From the NCBI GenBank assembly GCA_019638185.1, contig JAHBUH010000007.1, positions 1 to 64,000 of the forward strand: 64,000 bases of DNA, in the 5' to 3' direction. Shown piece after piece: positions 50,913 through 60,453 of this stretch; the first letter of the stretch is position 1, and each line of letters begins with the position of its first letter. The position numbers and the translations under genes were made by a program. This DNA comes from Leadbetterella sp. (GTDB taxonomy: Bacteria > Bacteroidota > Bacteroidia > Cytophagales > Spirosomataceae). The notes beneath the pieces were generated by a model. The model saw nothing but the letters and a program-made list of their open reading frames with translations. It was not told the origin of the DNA and made no database searches.

Positions 50913-52034
50913 TTATAAGCGGGATGGATCGATGATCACGTGCTTAATGGACTGCCGGGCGTAGGTGTAGGTAATGTGTACCATCCCGTCAGCGGTCTGG
51001 ATCACCGCCGGGTAAGAATACCCTGCCCAGATGGGCTCATTTTCCAGGGTGGTCACCGTTTTCCACTTCCGGCCGTCGGCTGAGATGGCGATATTAAGGA
51101 TGTTCCGGTCTTTCGGCTCTGCGCCCTGTTTGGTAGAGTGATTATACACCAGGAGGTGCCGGCCGTCTTTCAGGGTAACGGCATCGGTGCCGGCGTCCGG
51201 GTTCGGCAGACCGGTGCTTTCCAGCTCAGACCAGGTTTCGCCCTTATCTTTTGACCAGCTGGTCACCAGCACGTCCTGCCGGGTACGGGCTATGATCTGG
51301 AGGTCGCCGTTTTTATGCACCAGGATACTGGGCTGAATAGCATCATACTCCACACCGTCATTAATGGGTGGAATCACCCGCCAGGTTTTACCGTTATCCT
51401 TGCTGATCTCAAAATAGATGCGCCAGTCGCGCCCGTTCGGGGTTCCCTTTCTCTCCAGGCTGGTAGGTGAAATTAGGGTGCCATCCGCCAGTTGAATGGC
51501 CTTGTTTTTCACCGGCCCCAGCAGGTGCCCCACCTGCTCGTGCCGGCCCATTACCACGGGTTTTGTCCAGGTCCGGCCTTCATCGGAGGTGGTGGTGTAG
51601 GCGCCCCACCAGTCGTCTATTTCAGACCCTACCTTAAAAAACAAGTAAATGGGTCCTCCTTCCGGCCGGAACAATACCGGGTTCCACGTGGGATGCTTCA
51701 CGGAATCCGATACCCACCCGTTCACCACCTCCACCGGCCAGCTCCATTTCCCGTCTTTGTAGTGTGCTACCCGGATGCCCACATCTCGGTTTCCCTCATG
51801 GGTTCCTGAAAAGAAAGCGCACATGAGGCCGTCACGGGTTTCAATGAGCGTAGAGGCATGGCATTGGGCCGCAGGCTTCTGATCCAAAGGATAAACCAGC
51901 TCCCCGCTGACCAGGCCCTGCTGACCCGGTACGGCCCGCGCGGGGAGTGTTCCCTGCTGACCCACACAAACCTGCACAAGGCTGCAGGCTATAACTGATA
52001 AAAGCGTTTTCCGCCCAACTTTTGTTGCATCCAT
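50913..52034 (-). CDS. BNR/Asp-box glycoside hydrolase-like protein (sialidase superfamily)
   Basis: I start at 52034 (a longer frame reaches 52094), giving 373 aa with a signal peptide. The six-bladed sialidase-superfamily propeller is shown by Asp boxes TSDEGRTW, SKDNGKTW and WSKDKGETW and by STLIETRDGLMCAFFSGTHE. I do not see the (F/Y)RIP motif of classical sialidases, so the activity may be sialidase, rhamnosidase or another BNR-family hydrolase. It probably trims the glycan bound by the SusC/D pair. Confidence 0.8.
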   Translation of the reverse strand: MDATKVGRKTLLSVIACSLVQVCVGQQGTLPARAVPGQQGLVSGELVYPLDQKPAAQCHASTLIETRDGLMCAFFSGTHEGNRDVGIRVAHYKDGKWSWPVEVVNGWVSDSVKHPTWNPVLFRPEGGPIYLFFKVGSEIDDWWGAYTTTSDEGRTWTKPVVMGRHEQVGHLLGPVKNKAIQLADGTLISPTSLERKGTPNGRDWRIYFEISKDNGKTWRVIPPINDGVEYDAIQPSILVHKNGDLQIIARTRQDVLVTSWSKDKGETWSELESTGLPNPDAGTDAVTLKDGRHLLVYNHSTKQGAEPKDRNILNIAISADGRKWKTVTTLENEPIWAGYSYPAVIQTADGMVHITYTYARQSIKHVIIDPSRL

Positions 52035-52056
52035 TCTTATCCATTTTAAGTAATCC

Positions 52057-52117
52057 AAAAGTACACAAACTACCGCAGAATCCGGCTGCCCCATCTCCCG
52101 GCTATTTGCGTACTTTT
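52057..52117. repeat. Short inverted repeat related to the 16.6-kb palindrome
   Basis: AAAAGTACACAAAC (52057-52070) and ATTTGCGTACTTTT (52104-52117) form an imperfect inverted repeat. The left arm is identical to the left arm at 16629, so both may come from one repeat family. Confidence 0.45.
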
Positions 52118-52124
52118 TAAACCG

Positions 52125-53297
52125 TCACTTCTTTCTGAAATTTTGTATCCGGTGAAAGGTCAGGTAATTGGCATCGTGATTATTACGGGCATTGGCTTTC
52201 CCGTCAAAATACGCCGTTCTGGACAGCACGATGATATCTTCTCCTTCAAAAGACCAGTCTACGTACTGGAACCCGTGGTTAAGCACATCGTCATGTTCCA
52301 GGATCACTTTCACCTCCTGCCAGTTTTTCAGGTCAGTGGAGCTTTTGAGTACCAGCACATTCCGGAAGCCTGAGGGATTCCGGGTGGGAAACTGCTTGCG
52401 GTATTTGTCCCTCACCACGTTAGCCAGAGTCCAGTATTTGCCGGTAAGGGTATCGTATTTGATCACAAATTTCTTACTACCGCCGTCAAAAGGAATGAAG
52501 CCGGTAGCCGGGTTAAAATCCAGCGTTTTCCCGTCTGGCGAGATGCTCACCAGGGCGGCTTTTTCGTCTATGGATTTCGTATTGGCCACGCGTAGCATAT
52601 CCCACATTTTCCCGTTACGGTCTACCACGAAGTTCCCTTCCAGCCATCCGCCGAAATCCCCCTGGTTATAGGTGCTGTCAAACAACATAGGCGCACTGGC
52701 CTGCCAGGATTTGGAGTTCAGGAGATCGGCATCTATCGGGGCCGACATCACCATAGCCCCGTAGCGCTTACCCCACTGCAGGATAGGCCCGTGGGCGGTT
52801 TCCATGGGGCGCCACAGCCGGCCGTTATATTCCACCACTGGCATGGGAGCACAGTGAAACTCGCCGGTCAGTAAAACCCCGTTTTCCTTATTGGTAGGGC
52901 GGGTCCAGGTCAGGCCGCCGTCTGTAGATTTCCGGATCAGTACGGTGCCGTGGTGGCGGTCAGGGCCCAGCAGGTAGAGGTCTCCCCGGTGCACAAAGAG
53001 CGAGCTCCAGAAGGCTCCGTGAATCTCCGAAAGATAACGCCACGTTTTGCCTTTGTCGTTAGAGGTATAAATCCGTGACGTGGCCTGCTGCCATTCCGAA
53101 CTCTGCGGTCCGAAGAAATCATGGGAGGCCACGTAGTCGCCGTTAGGCAGGGTAACCAGGCTGGGTGAGCCGATATAGCGCTGCGAAGAAGCCGGCTCAT
53201 AGCAGACAATATTCCCCGGCACGGTCTGGGCACAAACCAGGCCGAAGCCCGTCATTAGACATAAGATGAGTGCCGTTCTTTTCAGTAAGGTTTTCAT
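52125..53297 (-). CDS. Second BNR/Asp-box protein
   Basis: A 390-aa exported protein from ATG 53297 (signal peptide ILCLMTGFGLVCAQ). Asp boxes SNDKGKTW and STDGGLTW and later blade repeats place it in the sialidase superfamily. RYIGSPSLVTLPNGDYVASH is the first blade. It is more divergent than the BNR gene downstream. It lies between the SusD gene and that BNR gene, so a role in the same glycan pathway is likely; the exact linkage is unknown. Confidence 0.78.
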   Translation of the reverse strand: MKTLLKRTALILCLMTGFGLVCAQTVPGNIVCYEPASSQRYIGSPSLVTLPNGDYVASHDFFGPQSSEWQQATSRIYTSNDKGKTWRYLSEIHGAFWSSLFVHRGDLYLLGPDRHHGTVLIRKSTDGGLTWTRPTNKENGVLLTGEFHCAPMPVVEYNGRLWRPMETAHGPILQWGKRYGAMVMSAPIDADLLNSKSWQASAPMLFDSTYNQGDFGGWLEGNFVVDRNGKMWDMLRVANTKSIDEKAALVSISPDGKTLDFNPATGFIPFDGGSKKFVIKYDTLTGKYWTLANVVRDKYRKQFPTRNPSGFRNVLVLKSSTDLKNWQEVKVILEHDDVLNHGFQYVDWSFEGEDIIVLSRTAYFDGKANARNNHDANYLTFHRIQNFRKK

Positions 53298-53321
53298 AAG
53301 TATAAATTTTAGCTGTTGGCT

Positions 53322-53407
53322 ATTAGCTGTTAGACATTTATTCATCGGCGGTAGCATTCCCGAGGCGAACCTCCTGATATGCTAACTTCTAATGTCTAAC
53401 AGCTAAT
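53322..53407. repeat. 17-bp perfect inverted repeat
   Basis: ATTAGCTGTTAGACATT (53322-53338) and AATGTCTAACAGCTAAT (53391-53407) are exact complements around a 52-base loop, between the SusD stop and the BNR gene. This is a possible attenuator separating the strongly expressed SusCD part from downstream enzymes. Confidence 0.6.
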
Positions 53408-53421
53408 CACTATTTCATCCA

Positions 53422-54897
53422 TTAATAATTTGAATTTTGAACAATAGCCGGGTCAGAATCGATCACCACCTGCGGAATCGGGAAAACCACATGGTAAGGC
53501 TGCGCATTTTTACCTCTGGCCTGGGCATTGGATATAAATTTACCCGTACGGATCAGGTCCATGCGGCGGTGCCCCTCATTATAAAATTCGTGGCCTCTTT
53601 CCGCCAGGATCAGGTCCCGTAGAGCCTCTTTGGAAGAAATATCCGCTAATTTTAAGCCGGGAAGCCCTGCTCTGGTCCTGACCTGGTTGATTAGCTGAAG
53701 AGCCTCTTCTCCCGGGCCGTTCTGTTCATTCAGCGCCTCTGCGCGTGACAATAAAATATCGGCCAGCCTAATCTCCGGTATATCATTTCCATGAGCGGCC
53801 CCTACATTATTCGGGTCCGGCCAGTACTTAAACGACCGCACATTGTCGTTCCCTAACAGCTCGATCCGCTGGTTGGAACTATTGATATAATACGTAATCA
53901 TCAGGTCTTTTCTTTTATCTCCTGCCTCAAAAGACTTATAAAAAGCATCATAAATCCTGAACTCATTGGGCCAGTTAAGCCAGGTAGATTTAAACTCCAG
54001 CCCGATTTCAGGGGCGGATTTAAAGTTATCCGGGAAAGACACATTACTCCAGCTGTTAGCCGTGATCCGGCTGGAGGACGGGATGGCCGGCCTTACCCAA
54101 ACATATTCGCTGTTATTTTCATTTTCCACCTTGAACAGGTCCTTATAATTGGCAAACAGGGAATAGCCTTTAAAGGTATTCAAAAACTGTGAAGATGTAG
54201 TGGCTGCTTCGCTCCAGTTTTTAGTATTCAGGTAGAATTTAACCAGGTAGCCGGTGGCCGCCGCCTTGTGCGCCCGGTGCTTTTGAGGCTCAGCTCCCGG
54301 TGCAGGAAGGTTTTCCGCAGCATATTTCAGCTCTGATGCTATAAACTGCTTCATCTCATCATCTGAGGCCCGGGCCAGGCTCAATTCCTGGGTGGTGCTG
54401 GTTCTTAACGGCACAGGTCCAAAGAAGAAATACAATTTATAGTAAGCTACCGCTCTTAAAAACCGGGCCTCCGCTTCAAAAAGCGTCTTCTCCGAGGCCG
54501 ATAAGCCGGATGCCGGGATATTCTCAATCAAAATATTGGCATTACGGATGCACTGATAATAGCTATCCCAGTTCTGGATCAGGAAATCCATATTCGGTTC
54601 CCAGTTAAACTCCCTGAAGTTCCGGATAGTGGCCTCCACGTTATCGCCGCTCTGGTACAGGATATCGGTCATAAACTCCTGGGGGCCTAAGACATAAATG
54701 GAGTTATTGCTATTCATGTTCGCCGCCTTGGCATAGGCTTCGTAGAGCACGGAAGTGAGCCCTTCCCTGGTCTTTAAATAATTTTCAGGGGCCAGCTGAG
54801 AATATACTTCTTCTTTCAGGAAATCTTTACATCCTGTCAAAGCCACGGTTCCCGACAGCAGTATTCCCAGGCCTATATATCTTATCTTATTTTTCAT
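53422..54897 (-). CDS. SusD/RagB-like glycan-binding lipoprotein
   Basis: A 491-aa outer-membrane lipoprotein (lipobox VALTGC, Cys23) with the SusD fold: EEVYSQLAPENYLKTREGL early, FLRAVAYYKLYFFFGPVPL in the TPR region, and ADILLSRAEALNE later. It forms the lid of the SusC transporter encoded 4 bases upstream and captures the glycan at the surface. Confidence 0.95.
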   Translation of the reverse strand: MKNKIRYIGLGILLSGTVALTGCKDFLKEEVYSQLAPENYLKTREGLTSVLYEAYAKAANMNSNNSIYVLGPQEFMTDILYQSGDNVEATIRNFREFNWEPNMDFLIQNWDSYYQCIRNANILIENIPASGLSASEKTLFEAEARFLRAVAYYKLYFFFGPVPLRTSTTQELSLARASDDEMKQFIASELKYAAENLPAPGAEPQKHRAHKAAATGYLVKFYLNTKNWSEAATTSSQFLNTFKGYSLFANYKDLFKVENENNSEYVWVRPAIPSSSRITANSWSNVSFPDNFKSAPEIGLEFKSTWLNWPNEFRIYDAFYKSFEAGDKRKDLMITYYINSSNQRIELLGNDNVRSFKYWPDPNNVGAAHGNDIPEIRLADILLSRAEALNEQNGPGEEALQLINQVRTRAGLPGLKLADISSKEALRDLILAERGHEFYNEGHRRMDLIRTGKFISNAQARGKNAQPYHVVFPIPQVVIDSDPAIVQNSNY

Positions 54898-54901
54898 GAT
54901 C

Positions 54902-57900
54902 TCAGAGATTTAAATTTATACCAAAAAGTACAGTCCGGGCGGTGGGAAACGCATTCCAGTCTATCCTTACTCCGCCGCCATTCGGATTTATGGAAGGATC
55001 ATACCCCTTATATTTTGTCCAGATAGCCAGGTTCTGACCGGTTACAAACACCCCTAAGCCCTTCACCACCGACCGGTTAATATTAAAATCATAGCCCAGC
55101 TTCACGGTATTCAGCCTCAGGAAATCAGCACTTTCCACGGTATAGGTGTTCACTTCTTTTTTACCCTGCCCCAAAGGATTGATGAAGGAGGGGTACATGT
55201 TAGACGGATTGGAGGCGGTCCAGCGGTTCAGGAGCGGTTCCGAAAGCCTGTTTCTCATTAAGTTAGCCGGAAAATAGGTATCCACCAGGTTATTGTTTAA
55301 CATTTTGGAGCCCCACACCCCATCCAGGAAAATATTCAGGTTAAAGCCTTTATAGCTGAAGTTATTGGTCAGGGAAGCCATAAAATTAGGAAACGGATTT
55401 CCGATCACCGTACGGTCATCGGCATTCACCACCTTATCGCCGTTAATATCCCTGTACTTCAGATCTCCCGGCTTTACATTATCTTTTGTAACGCTGAAAT
55501 CATCACCCTGCTGCCATACACCGTCTATGATATAGCCATAAAAGGAGTACATGGGCAGCCCTTCCTTGATGATGGCGATGTTCGAGGTTCCACCGGCACT
55601 GCCCGTGAAAATGTTATCGATCCCCCCTAAATCCAGCACTTTGTTATTCAGCCAGGTCATATTCAGGGTAGTTTCCCAGCTCAGCGGGCCGGTGAGGTTA
55701 ATGCTGTTTACCAAAACCTCAAATCCCCCGTTTCTGACAGAGCCCACGTTAGTCATCATGGTACTGAAACCGGTAGTGCGGGGAATGGGTAGATTCAGCA
55801 GCATGTCTTTCGTGGTTTTTACAAACCAGTCCAGGCTACCCGTGATCCGGTTATTCAGAAAACCGTAGTCCAGCCCGATGTTCAGCTGCTCTGAAGTCTC
55901 CCATTTCAGGTTCGGATTAGGTACCCGGTTAGGCGTGGTGGTGCTTACCTGCTGATTACCGATCACCGCCATCTGGCCGGAAGAGTAGGTGGTCATGGAC
56001 TGGTAGTTTCCTATGGCCTGGTTACCGGTCTGCCCCCAGCTGGTTCTCAGTTTTAAGGAGCTTATGTAATCCAGGTCTTTGATAAAGTCTTCATTTTCCA
56101 GCCTCCAGGCAAAAGCAAACGACGGGAAGATACCGTATTTATTGTTCTCGCCGAAACGGGAGGATCCGTCAATCCGCAGGGAGGCCGTCAGGAGATATTT
56201 TTCATACAGGTTATAATTTACCCTCCCCAGGTAAGACAGCAGGCTGTTTCTTGACCTGCCGCTGGTCACAATAAACCGGGTGGGATCGCCGAGGCTCATA
56301 TTATCTGTTTTGGTCACGTCAGACGGGAAACCACTGCCCTGGGAGGTTTCATCAAAAGAATTAAACTGCTGGCCGGTGGTACCGAAAAGCACATTCAGGT
56401 CCTGGTGATCAAACCGCTTCTTATAGTTCAGGGTCAGCTCCGACAGGAAACTGTTATTGGTGCCGTTCAGGATACTGGCTATCCCCCCGTTAGCGCGGCC
56501 TTCAATGGTCTGGCGGTCTACATACGTATCCCTGCGCTGCGAGTTGATATCCGCCCCCAGGTTTAAGCGGGCCGTAAAATCTTTCAGGAAGGTCAGTTCC
56601 CCGTAAATGGTCCCCAGGGTCCGGTAGAGATTGGAAACCGATGTTTTGCCGTTCGCGATGGCCAGGGGATTGTCAATATTCATGTTTTTGGACAGAACGT
56701 AATTATTGTTCGGATCAAAAACCGAAAGCGTAGGCTCATACGCGATGGCTGCGTAAATGATACCCGCCCTTTCATTCAGGTCCATACCGTTAGCCACATA
56801 CGTGTCTGTCACATAGGAAGAGGATATATTGGTGCCGAATTTAAAGTTTTTATGGGTATGCTCCAGGTTGATCCGGGCGCTGTATCTCTGGTTCCCGGAA
56901 TTGATCAGCACGCCTTCCTGGTCAAAATAATTCAGGGAGGTGTGATATTTCGTAGACGCATTTCCCCCGGAAAAAGACAGGTTATGGCTCTGGATGGGGG
57001 CATTTTTATGATACATCCGGTCCAGCCAGTTGGTACCTCCTGAAAACTCACCGATCTTCAGGTTGGCATTGCCGGCGCCCGCATCTATCAGGCTGTTCAT
57101 CACCGTTTTGTAGTCATTGGCACTTAAGAGATCCAGGTCGTTCATGATGTTCTGAACCCCGTAATAGCTGTCATAACCGACCTTCAAACCGCCTTCTTTC
57201 CCTCTTTTTGTGCTGATGAGCACCACCCCGTTAGCACCCCTGGAACCATAAATAGCTGTGGCCGAAGCATCTTTCAGCACCTCAATAGACGCGATGTCAT
57301 TCGGGTTAATGGAATTTAAAGGGTTCCGGGCCGTACGCATTCCGGTAAAGTTGGCTCCGGTACCGCTCACCGTAGTGGAATTATCAATCGGGAAGCCGTC
57401 TACCACATACAGGGGGGCATTGCCGGCATTCAGCGAGCCCATTCCCCTGATATTCACCGTTATGCCACCTCCAGGCTCACCGCTGCTCTGCACGATCTGC
57501 ACCCCTGAAACCTTCCCGGCTATCAGTTGCTCCGCAGAAACATTCACGCCTTTGTTAAAGTCCTTTTCGGTTATACTGGATACCGAACCGGTGATGTCAC
57601 TTTTTTTGGCGGTTCCGTAACCGATCACCACCACATCCTCCAGGAGCGCCACATCGGGCTCCAGCTCTACCGTTAGGGCCTGGGTGGTCCTTATGGTTAC
57701 GTTACGGGTCAGGTAACCCACAAAACTCACCTGTACATGCAGGGGCAGGGAACTGTACGAAAGGCTGAATTCCCCGTTCGCATTGGTCTGTGTACCCGCC
57801 TGGCTCCCCTCTACCTTCAGGGTAGCGCCGGCCAGGGGCTCATTGGTTTTGGCGTCGATTACTTTCCCTGTAATCACTTGCTGTGCTAAAGCGCTAAGCG

Positions 57901-57952
57901 AAAACATCAGCAAAATCAACACCAAAGAAAATTGGTTCCAATTTCGATTCAT
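54902..57952 (-). CDS. SusC/RagA TonB-dependent transporter
   Basis: A 1016-aa outer-membrane transporter. After the signal peptide (LLMFSLSALAQ) come a carboxypeptidase-like domain (VITGKVIDAKTNEPLAGATL), the plug with a TonB-box-like EDVVVIGYGTAKKSDITGSV, and a 22-strand barrel ending in GINLNL. It imports the glycan with the downstream SusD. Together these define a polysaccharide utilisation locus. Confidence 0.96.
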   Translation of the reverse strand: MNRNWNQFSLVLILLMFSLSALAQQVITGKVIDAKTNEPLAGATLKVEGSQAGTQTNANGEFSLSYSSLPLHVQVSFVGYLTRNVTIRTTQALTVELEPDVALLEDVVVIGYGTAKKSDITGSVSSITEKDFNKGVNVSAEQLIAGKVSGVQIVQSSGEPGGGITVNIRGMGSLNAGNAPLYVVDGFPIDNSTTVSGTGANFTGMRTARNPLNSINPNDIASIEVLKDASATAIYGSRGANGVVLISTKRGKEGGLKVGYDSYYGVQNIMNDLDLLSANDYKTVMNSLIDAGAGNANLKIGEFSGGTNWLDRMYHKNAPIQSHNLSFSGGNASTKYHTSLNYFDQEGVLINSGNQRYSARINLEHTHKNFKFGTNISSSYVTDTYVANGMDLNERAGIIYAAIAYEPTLSVFDPNNNYVLSKNMNIDNPLAIANGKTSVSNLYRTLGTIYGELTFLKDFTARLNLGADINSQRRDTYVDRQTIEGRANGGIASILNGTNNSFLSELTLNYKKRFDHQDLNVLFGTTGQQFNSFDETSQGSGFPSDVTKTDNMSLGDPTRFIVTSGRSRNSLLSYLGRVNYNLYEKYLLTASLRIDGSSRFGENNKYGIFPSFAFAWRLENEDFIKDLDYISSLKLRTSWGQTGNQAIGNYQSMTTYSSGQMAVIGNQQVSTTTPNRVPNPNLKWETSEQLNIGLDYGFLNNRITGSLDWFVKTTKDMLLNLPIPRTTGFSTMMTNVGSVRNGGFEVLVNSINLTGPLSWETTLNMTWLNNKVLDLGGIDNIFTGSAGGTSNIAIIKEGLPMYSFYGYIIDGVWQQGDDFSVTKDNVKPGDLKYRDINGDKVVNADDRTVIGNPFPNFMASLTNNFSYKGFNLNIFLDGVWGSKMLNNNLVDTYFPANLMRNRLSEPLLNRWTASNPSNMYPSFINPLGQGKKEVNTYTVESADFLRLNTVKLGYDFNINRSVVKGLGVFVTGQNLAIWTKYKGYDPSINPNGGGVRIDWNAFPTARTVLFGINLNL

Positions 57953-57983
57953 AATTTGTTTTTCATTTAAGGTTAATTGGCTT

Positions 57984-58898
57984 TTATTTTACAGGAACCA
58001 GGCCTATGCGCTCAGACAGCGCATGAAACTCCTCCAGGAGCTGGTCCAGTTCTTCTTGTTGATCCGTAGTGCTGCCGTTACGGCACGTTATCCCGATATC
58101 CAGGCCTCTTTTCTGCAGAATGTACTTGGCACTGGCCGGGTAGGTATCGTGCATCACCTCCATATTCCGGGTGAAAAAGTCCTGCACTACGGCCAGCTCC
58201 GGCGTATCTTCGGCGTAATGATCACACAGCCATACCACCAGCTCCGGGAAGTAGTTTCCCTGGATGCACGACAGCCCCGCAGAACCCGCCCTTAGCGACT
58301 CCACCGCGTGCACCATGTAGGCGTCATACAGCCCGAAACCCGGATAAGCGCGGGTGACGGCCAGCTTTTCTCTTATCTCCCGGATGTCCAGGCAGGTGTC
58401 TTTATGGTAGTTCACCCGGCCCGTAGCCACCAGCTCACCCAGGAAATCCGGCTGGATCAGGCGTTTGTAGGGCACCGGGCATTCGTAAAAACCCAGGGGA
58501 GCATCACCCGTCAGCGCCATCAGGCGGCGGGCATTGGCCCGGAAGGTTTCCTCGGTATCCGTTTCTTCCGCCATCAGGCCGGTGATCACAATCACGCTCT
58601 CTACCCCGGTGGCGTGCATTTGCTCCACAAAACGGGCCTGATCCTCCACGGGCTCCTTGAACGTTCCTGTAGCCACTACCGGCACCCGCCCGTTTACTTT
58701 CTCTACAATAAACGCCACCATGCGTAGCATTTCTTGCCGGGAGAGATCATACATTTCGCTCGACAGGCAATTAGCGAACAGTCCGCCCGCACCGGCGTCC
58801 AGGTAGAGCTCCACCAGCTTTTCCAGTACGGTATAGTCAATAGTCTTATCTTCCTGGAATGGGGTGAGCATCACAGGCACGTATTTTTTGGGGTGCAT
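57984..58898 (-). CDS. DHDPS/N-acetylneuraminate-lyase family aldolase
   Basis: A 304-aa class I aldolase of the DapA/NanA family. The Schiff-base lysine is Lys166 (NYHKD) and the phenolic Tyr138 is in GFYECPVPYK, almost the same positions as in NanA. The usual carboxylate-binding GG(S/T)TGE is altered to NCLSSEM, so the substrate may differ from sialic acid. It probably cleaves a 2-keto-3-deoxy sugar acid into pyruvate and an aldehyde. It lies in the catabolic operon between the symporter and SusC. Confidence 0.85.
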   Translation of the reverse strand: MHPKKYVPVMLTPFQEDKTIDYTVLEKLVELYLDAGAGGLFANCLSSEMYDLSRQEMLRMVAFIVEKVNGRVPVVATGTFKEPVEDQARFVEQMHATGVESVIVITGLMAEETDTEETFRANARRLMALTGDAPLGFYECPVPYKRLIQPDFLGELVATGRVNYHKDTCLDIREIREKLAVTRAYPGFGLYDAYMVHAVESLRAGSAGLSCIQGNYFPELVVWLCDHYAEDTPELAVVQDFFTRNMEVMHDTYPASAKYILQKRGLDIGITCRNGSTTDQQEELDQLLEEFHALSERIGLVPVK

Positions 58899-58902
58899 AT
58901 TT

Positions 58903-60453
58903 TTACTTTTTAGTTAGTTTTCTACTTAGGTTACCGACGAGGAAAATGGTGAGCGTTCCCACTACAATGATCATGTTAGCATGCAGCGGGTTCTTCAGGT
59001 AGGAATACGATTCCGGGATCAGATAGGAGAAGGTCATCCATAAAATGACCAGGATTCCCGCCAGCGTTCCGGCCAGGGCGTCGCGGTTCTCGGTTTTTTT
59101 GCTGATCAGTCCCAGCAGGAAAAGTCCCAGCATGCCGCCGGCAAAAATGCCCGACAGCGTCCACCAGGCATCCAGCAGGCTCCGGATGCCGATCATGGCA
59201 ATGCCGCAGAGCATACCGGTCAGTCCTACAATGACCGTAGCAATGTACAATACCCGCAGGCTGTTCTTTTCAGAAGAACCCCGGTTAAAATAGCGCTTGT
59301 AAATATCTTCGGTAAAAACGGTGGCCGAAGCGTTCATGCCCGAGCTGATGGTGCTCATGGCCGCCGACAGGATGGCCGAAATGATCAGCCCCAGAAGCCC
59401 GGTAGGAATCATATACACCATAAAGTGAGGCATCACCTTATCGCCGTAATCGGCCGGCTTCAGGGTAGCCGCCAGCTTCACCACTTCGGGGTGGTTAGTA
59501 GCCAGGCCCAGCCTTTCGGAAGCCGCCTGCAGGGTAATGGTCTGCAGCAGTTCGGGATTTTGCTGGTAATAGGTGTACAAACAGGTTCCGATCACAAAAA
59601 ACAGCAGGGAAACCGGCACGTAGATCCAAACACAGAGCCACACCGACTTATTGGCTTCCCGTGCGCTGGTGGCCGTATGATAACGCTGCACGTAATTCTG
59701 GTCCATCCCGAAATTATTCAGATTAATGAAGAACCCGTAAAGCAGCACCACCCAGAAAGAAGAGCTCACAAAATCCGGTGCCAGGGAACCCAGACTGAAC
59801 TTATGCTCCGCCTGACCGGTCCGGATAATTTCCGCAAAACCTCCCGGCACCTCCCTGACTACCAGGTAAATGATAATCACCGCGCCGAGGGTTTTCAGGA
59901 TACCCTGCACCACCTCGGTCCAGATCACCGCCTCAATGCCCCCCATCACGGTATAGATCACGATACAAATGCCCGTCACCACCATGATGGTCACCATGCT
60001 GTAGCCCGTCAAAGCCTGCAGCGTCAGCGAGATTCCGAAGAAAATAGAGCCTATCCGCGCCAGCTGGGTCAGCAGGAAGCACACCACCGCGTAGGTCCGC
60101 GCCCAGGTTCCGAATCGCTTTTCCAGGTTCGTGTAGGCGGAAACCTCACCGGTACCCCGGTAAAAAGGCACAAAATAGCGCGTGGCGAACCACGCCGCCA
60201 GGGGCATGGACAAGCTGAACACAAACGCGTTCCAGTTGCCCCCGTAGGCTTTCCCCGGCACCCCCAGGAAAGTATTGGAACTCAGGAAGGTAGCGTAAAT
60301 GGAAATCCCGATGGCCCAGCCGGGAATCCGCCCGGCCGCCCGGGTGAATTCATCGGCAGAGGTATTTCTCCGGGAGAAATACACCCCCACCAGCACCATC
60401 CCCACCAGGTAGGCAATAATAATACTAATATCAAACAGGGGCAGATGTTTCAT
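58903..60453 (-). CDS. Sodium:solute symporter (SSS family)
   Basis: A 516-aa inner-membrane transporter with about 13 TM helices. The start at 60453 overlaps the isomerase stop as ATGA. Family features are present: PGWAIGISIYATFLSSNTFLG near TM2-3 (Na+ site), ARIGSIFFGISLTLQALTG, and IISAILSAAMSTISSGMNAS. SSS relatives import sialic acid or other sugars with Na+. It is placed to import the monosaccharide released by the BNR enzymes. Confidence 0.9.
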   Translation of the reverse strand: MKHLPLFDISIIIAYLVGMVLVGVYFSRRNTSADEFTRAAGRIPGWAIGISIYATFLSSNTFLGVPGKAYGGNWNAFVFSLSMPLAAWFATRYFVPFYRGTGEVSAYTNLEKRFGTWARTYAVVCFLLTQLARIGSIFFGISLTLQALTGYSMVTIMVVTGICIVIYTVMGGIEAVIWTEVVQGILKTLGAVIIIYLVVREVPGGFAEIIRTGQAEHKFSLGSLAPDFVSSSFWVVLLYGFFINLNNFGMDQNYVQRYHTATSAREANKSVWLCVWIYVPVSLLFFVIGTCLYTYYQQNPELLQTITLQAASERLGLATNHPEVVKLAATLKPADYGDKVMPHFMVYMIPTGLLGLIISAILSAAMSTISSGMNASATVFTEDIYKRYFNRGSSEKNSLRVLYIATVIVGLTGMLCGIAMIGIRSLLDAWWTLSGIFAGGMLGLFLLGLISKKTENRDALAGTLAGILVILWMTFSYLIPESYSYLKNPLHANMIIVVGTLTIFLVGNLSRKLTKK

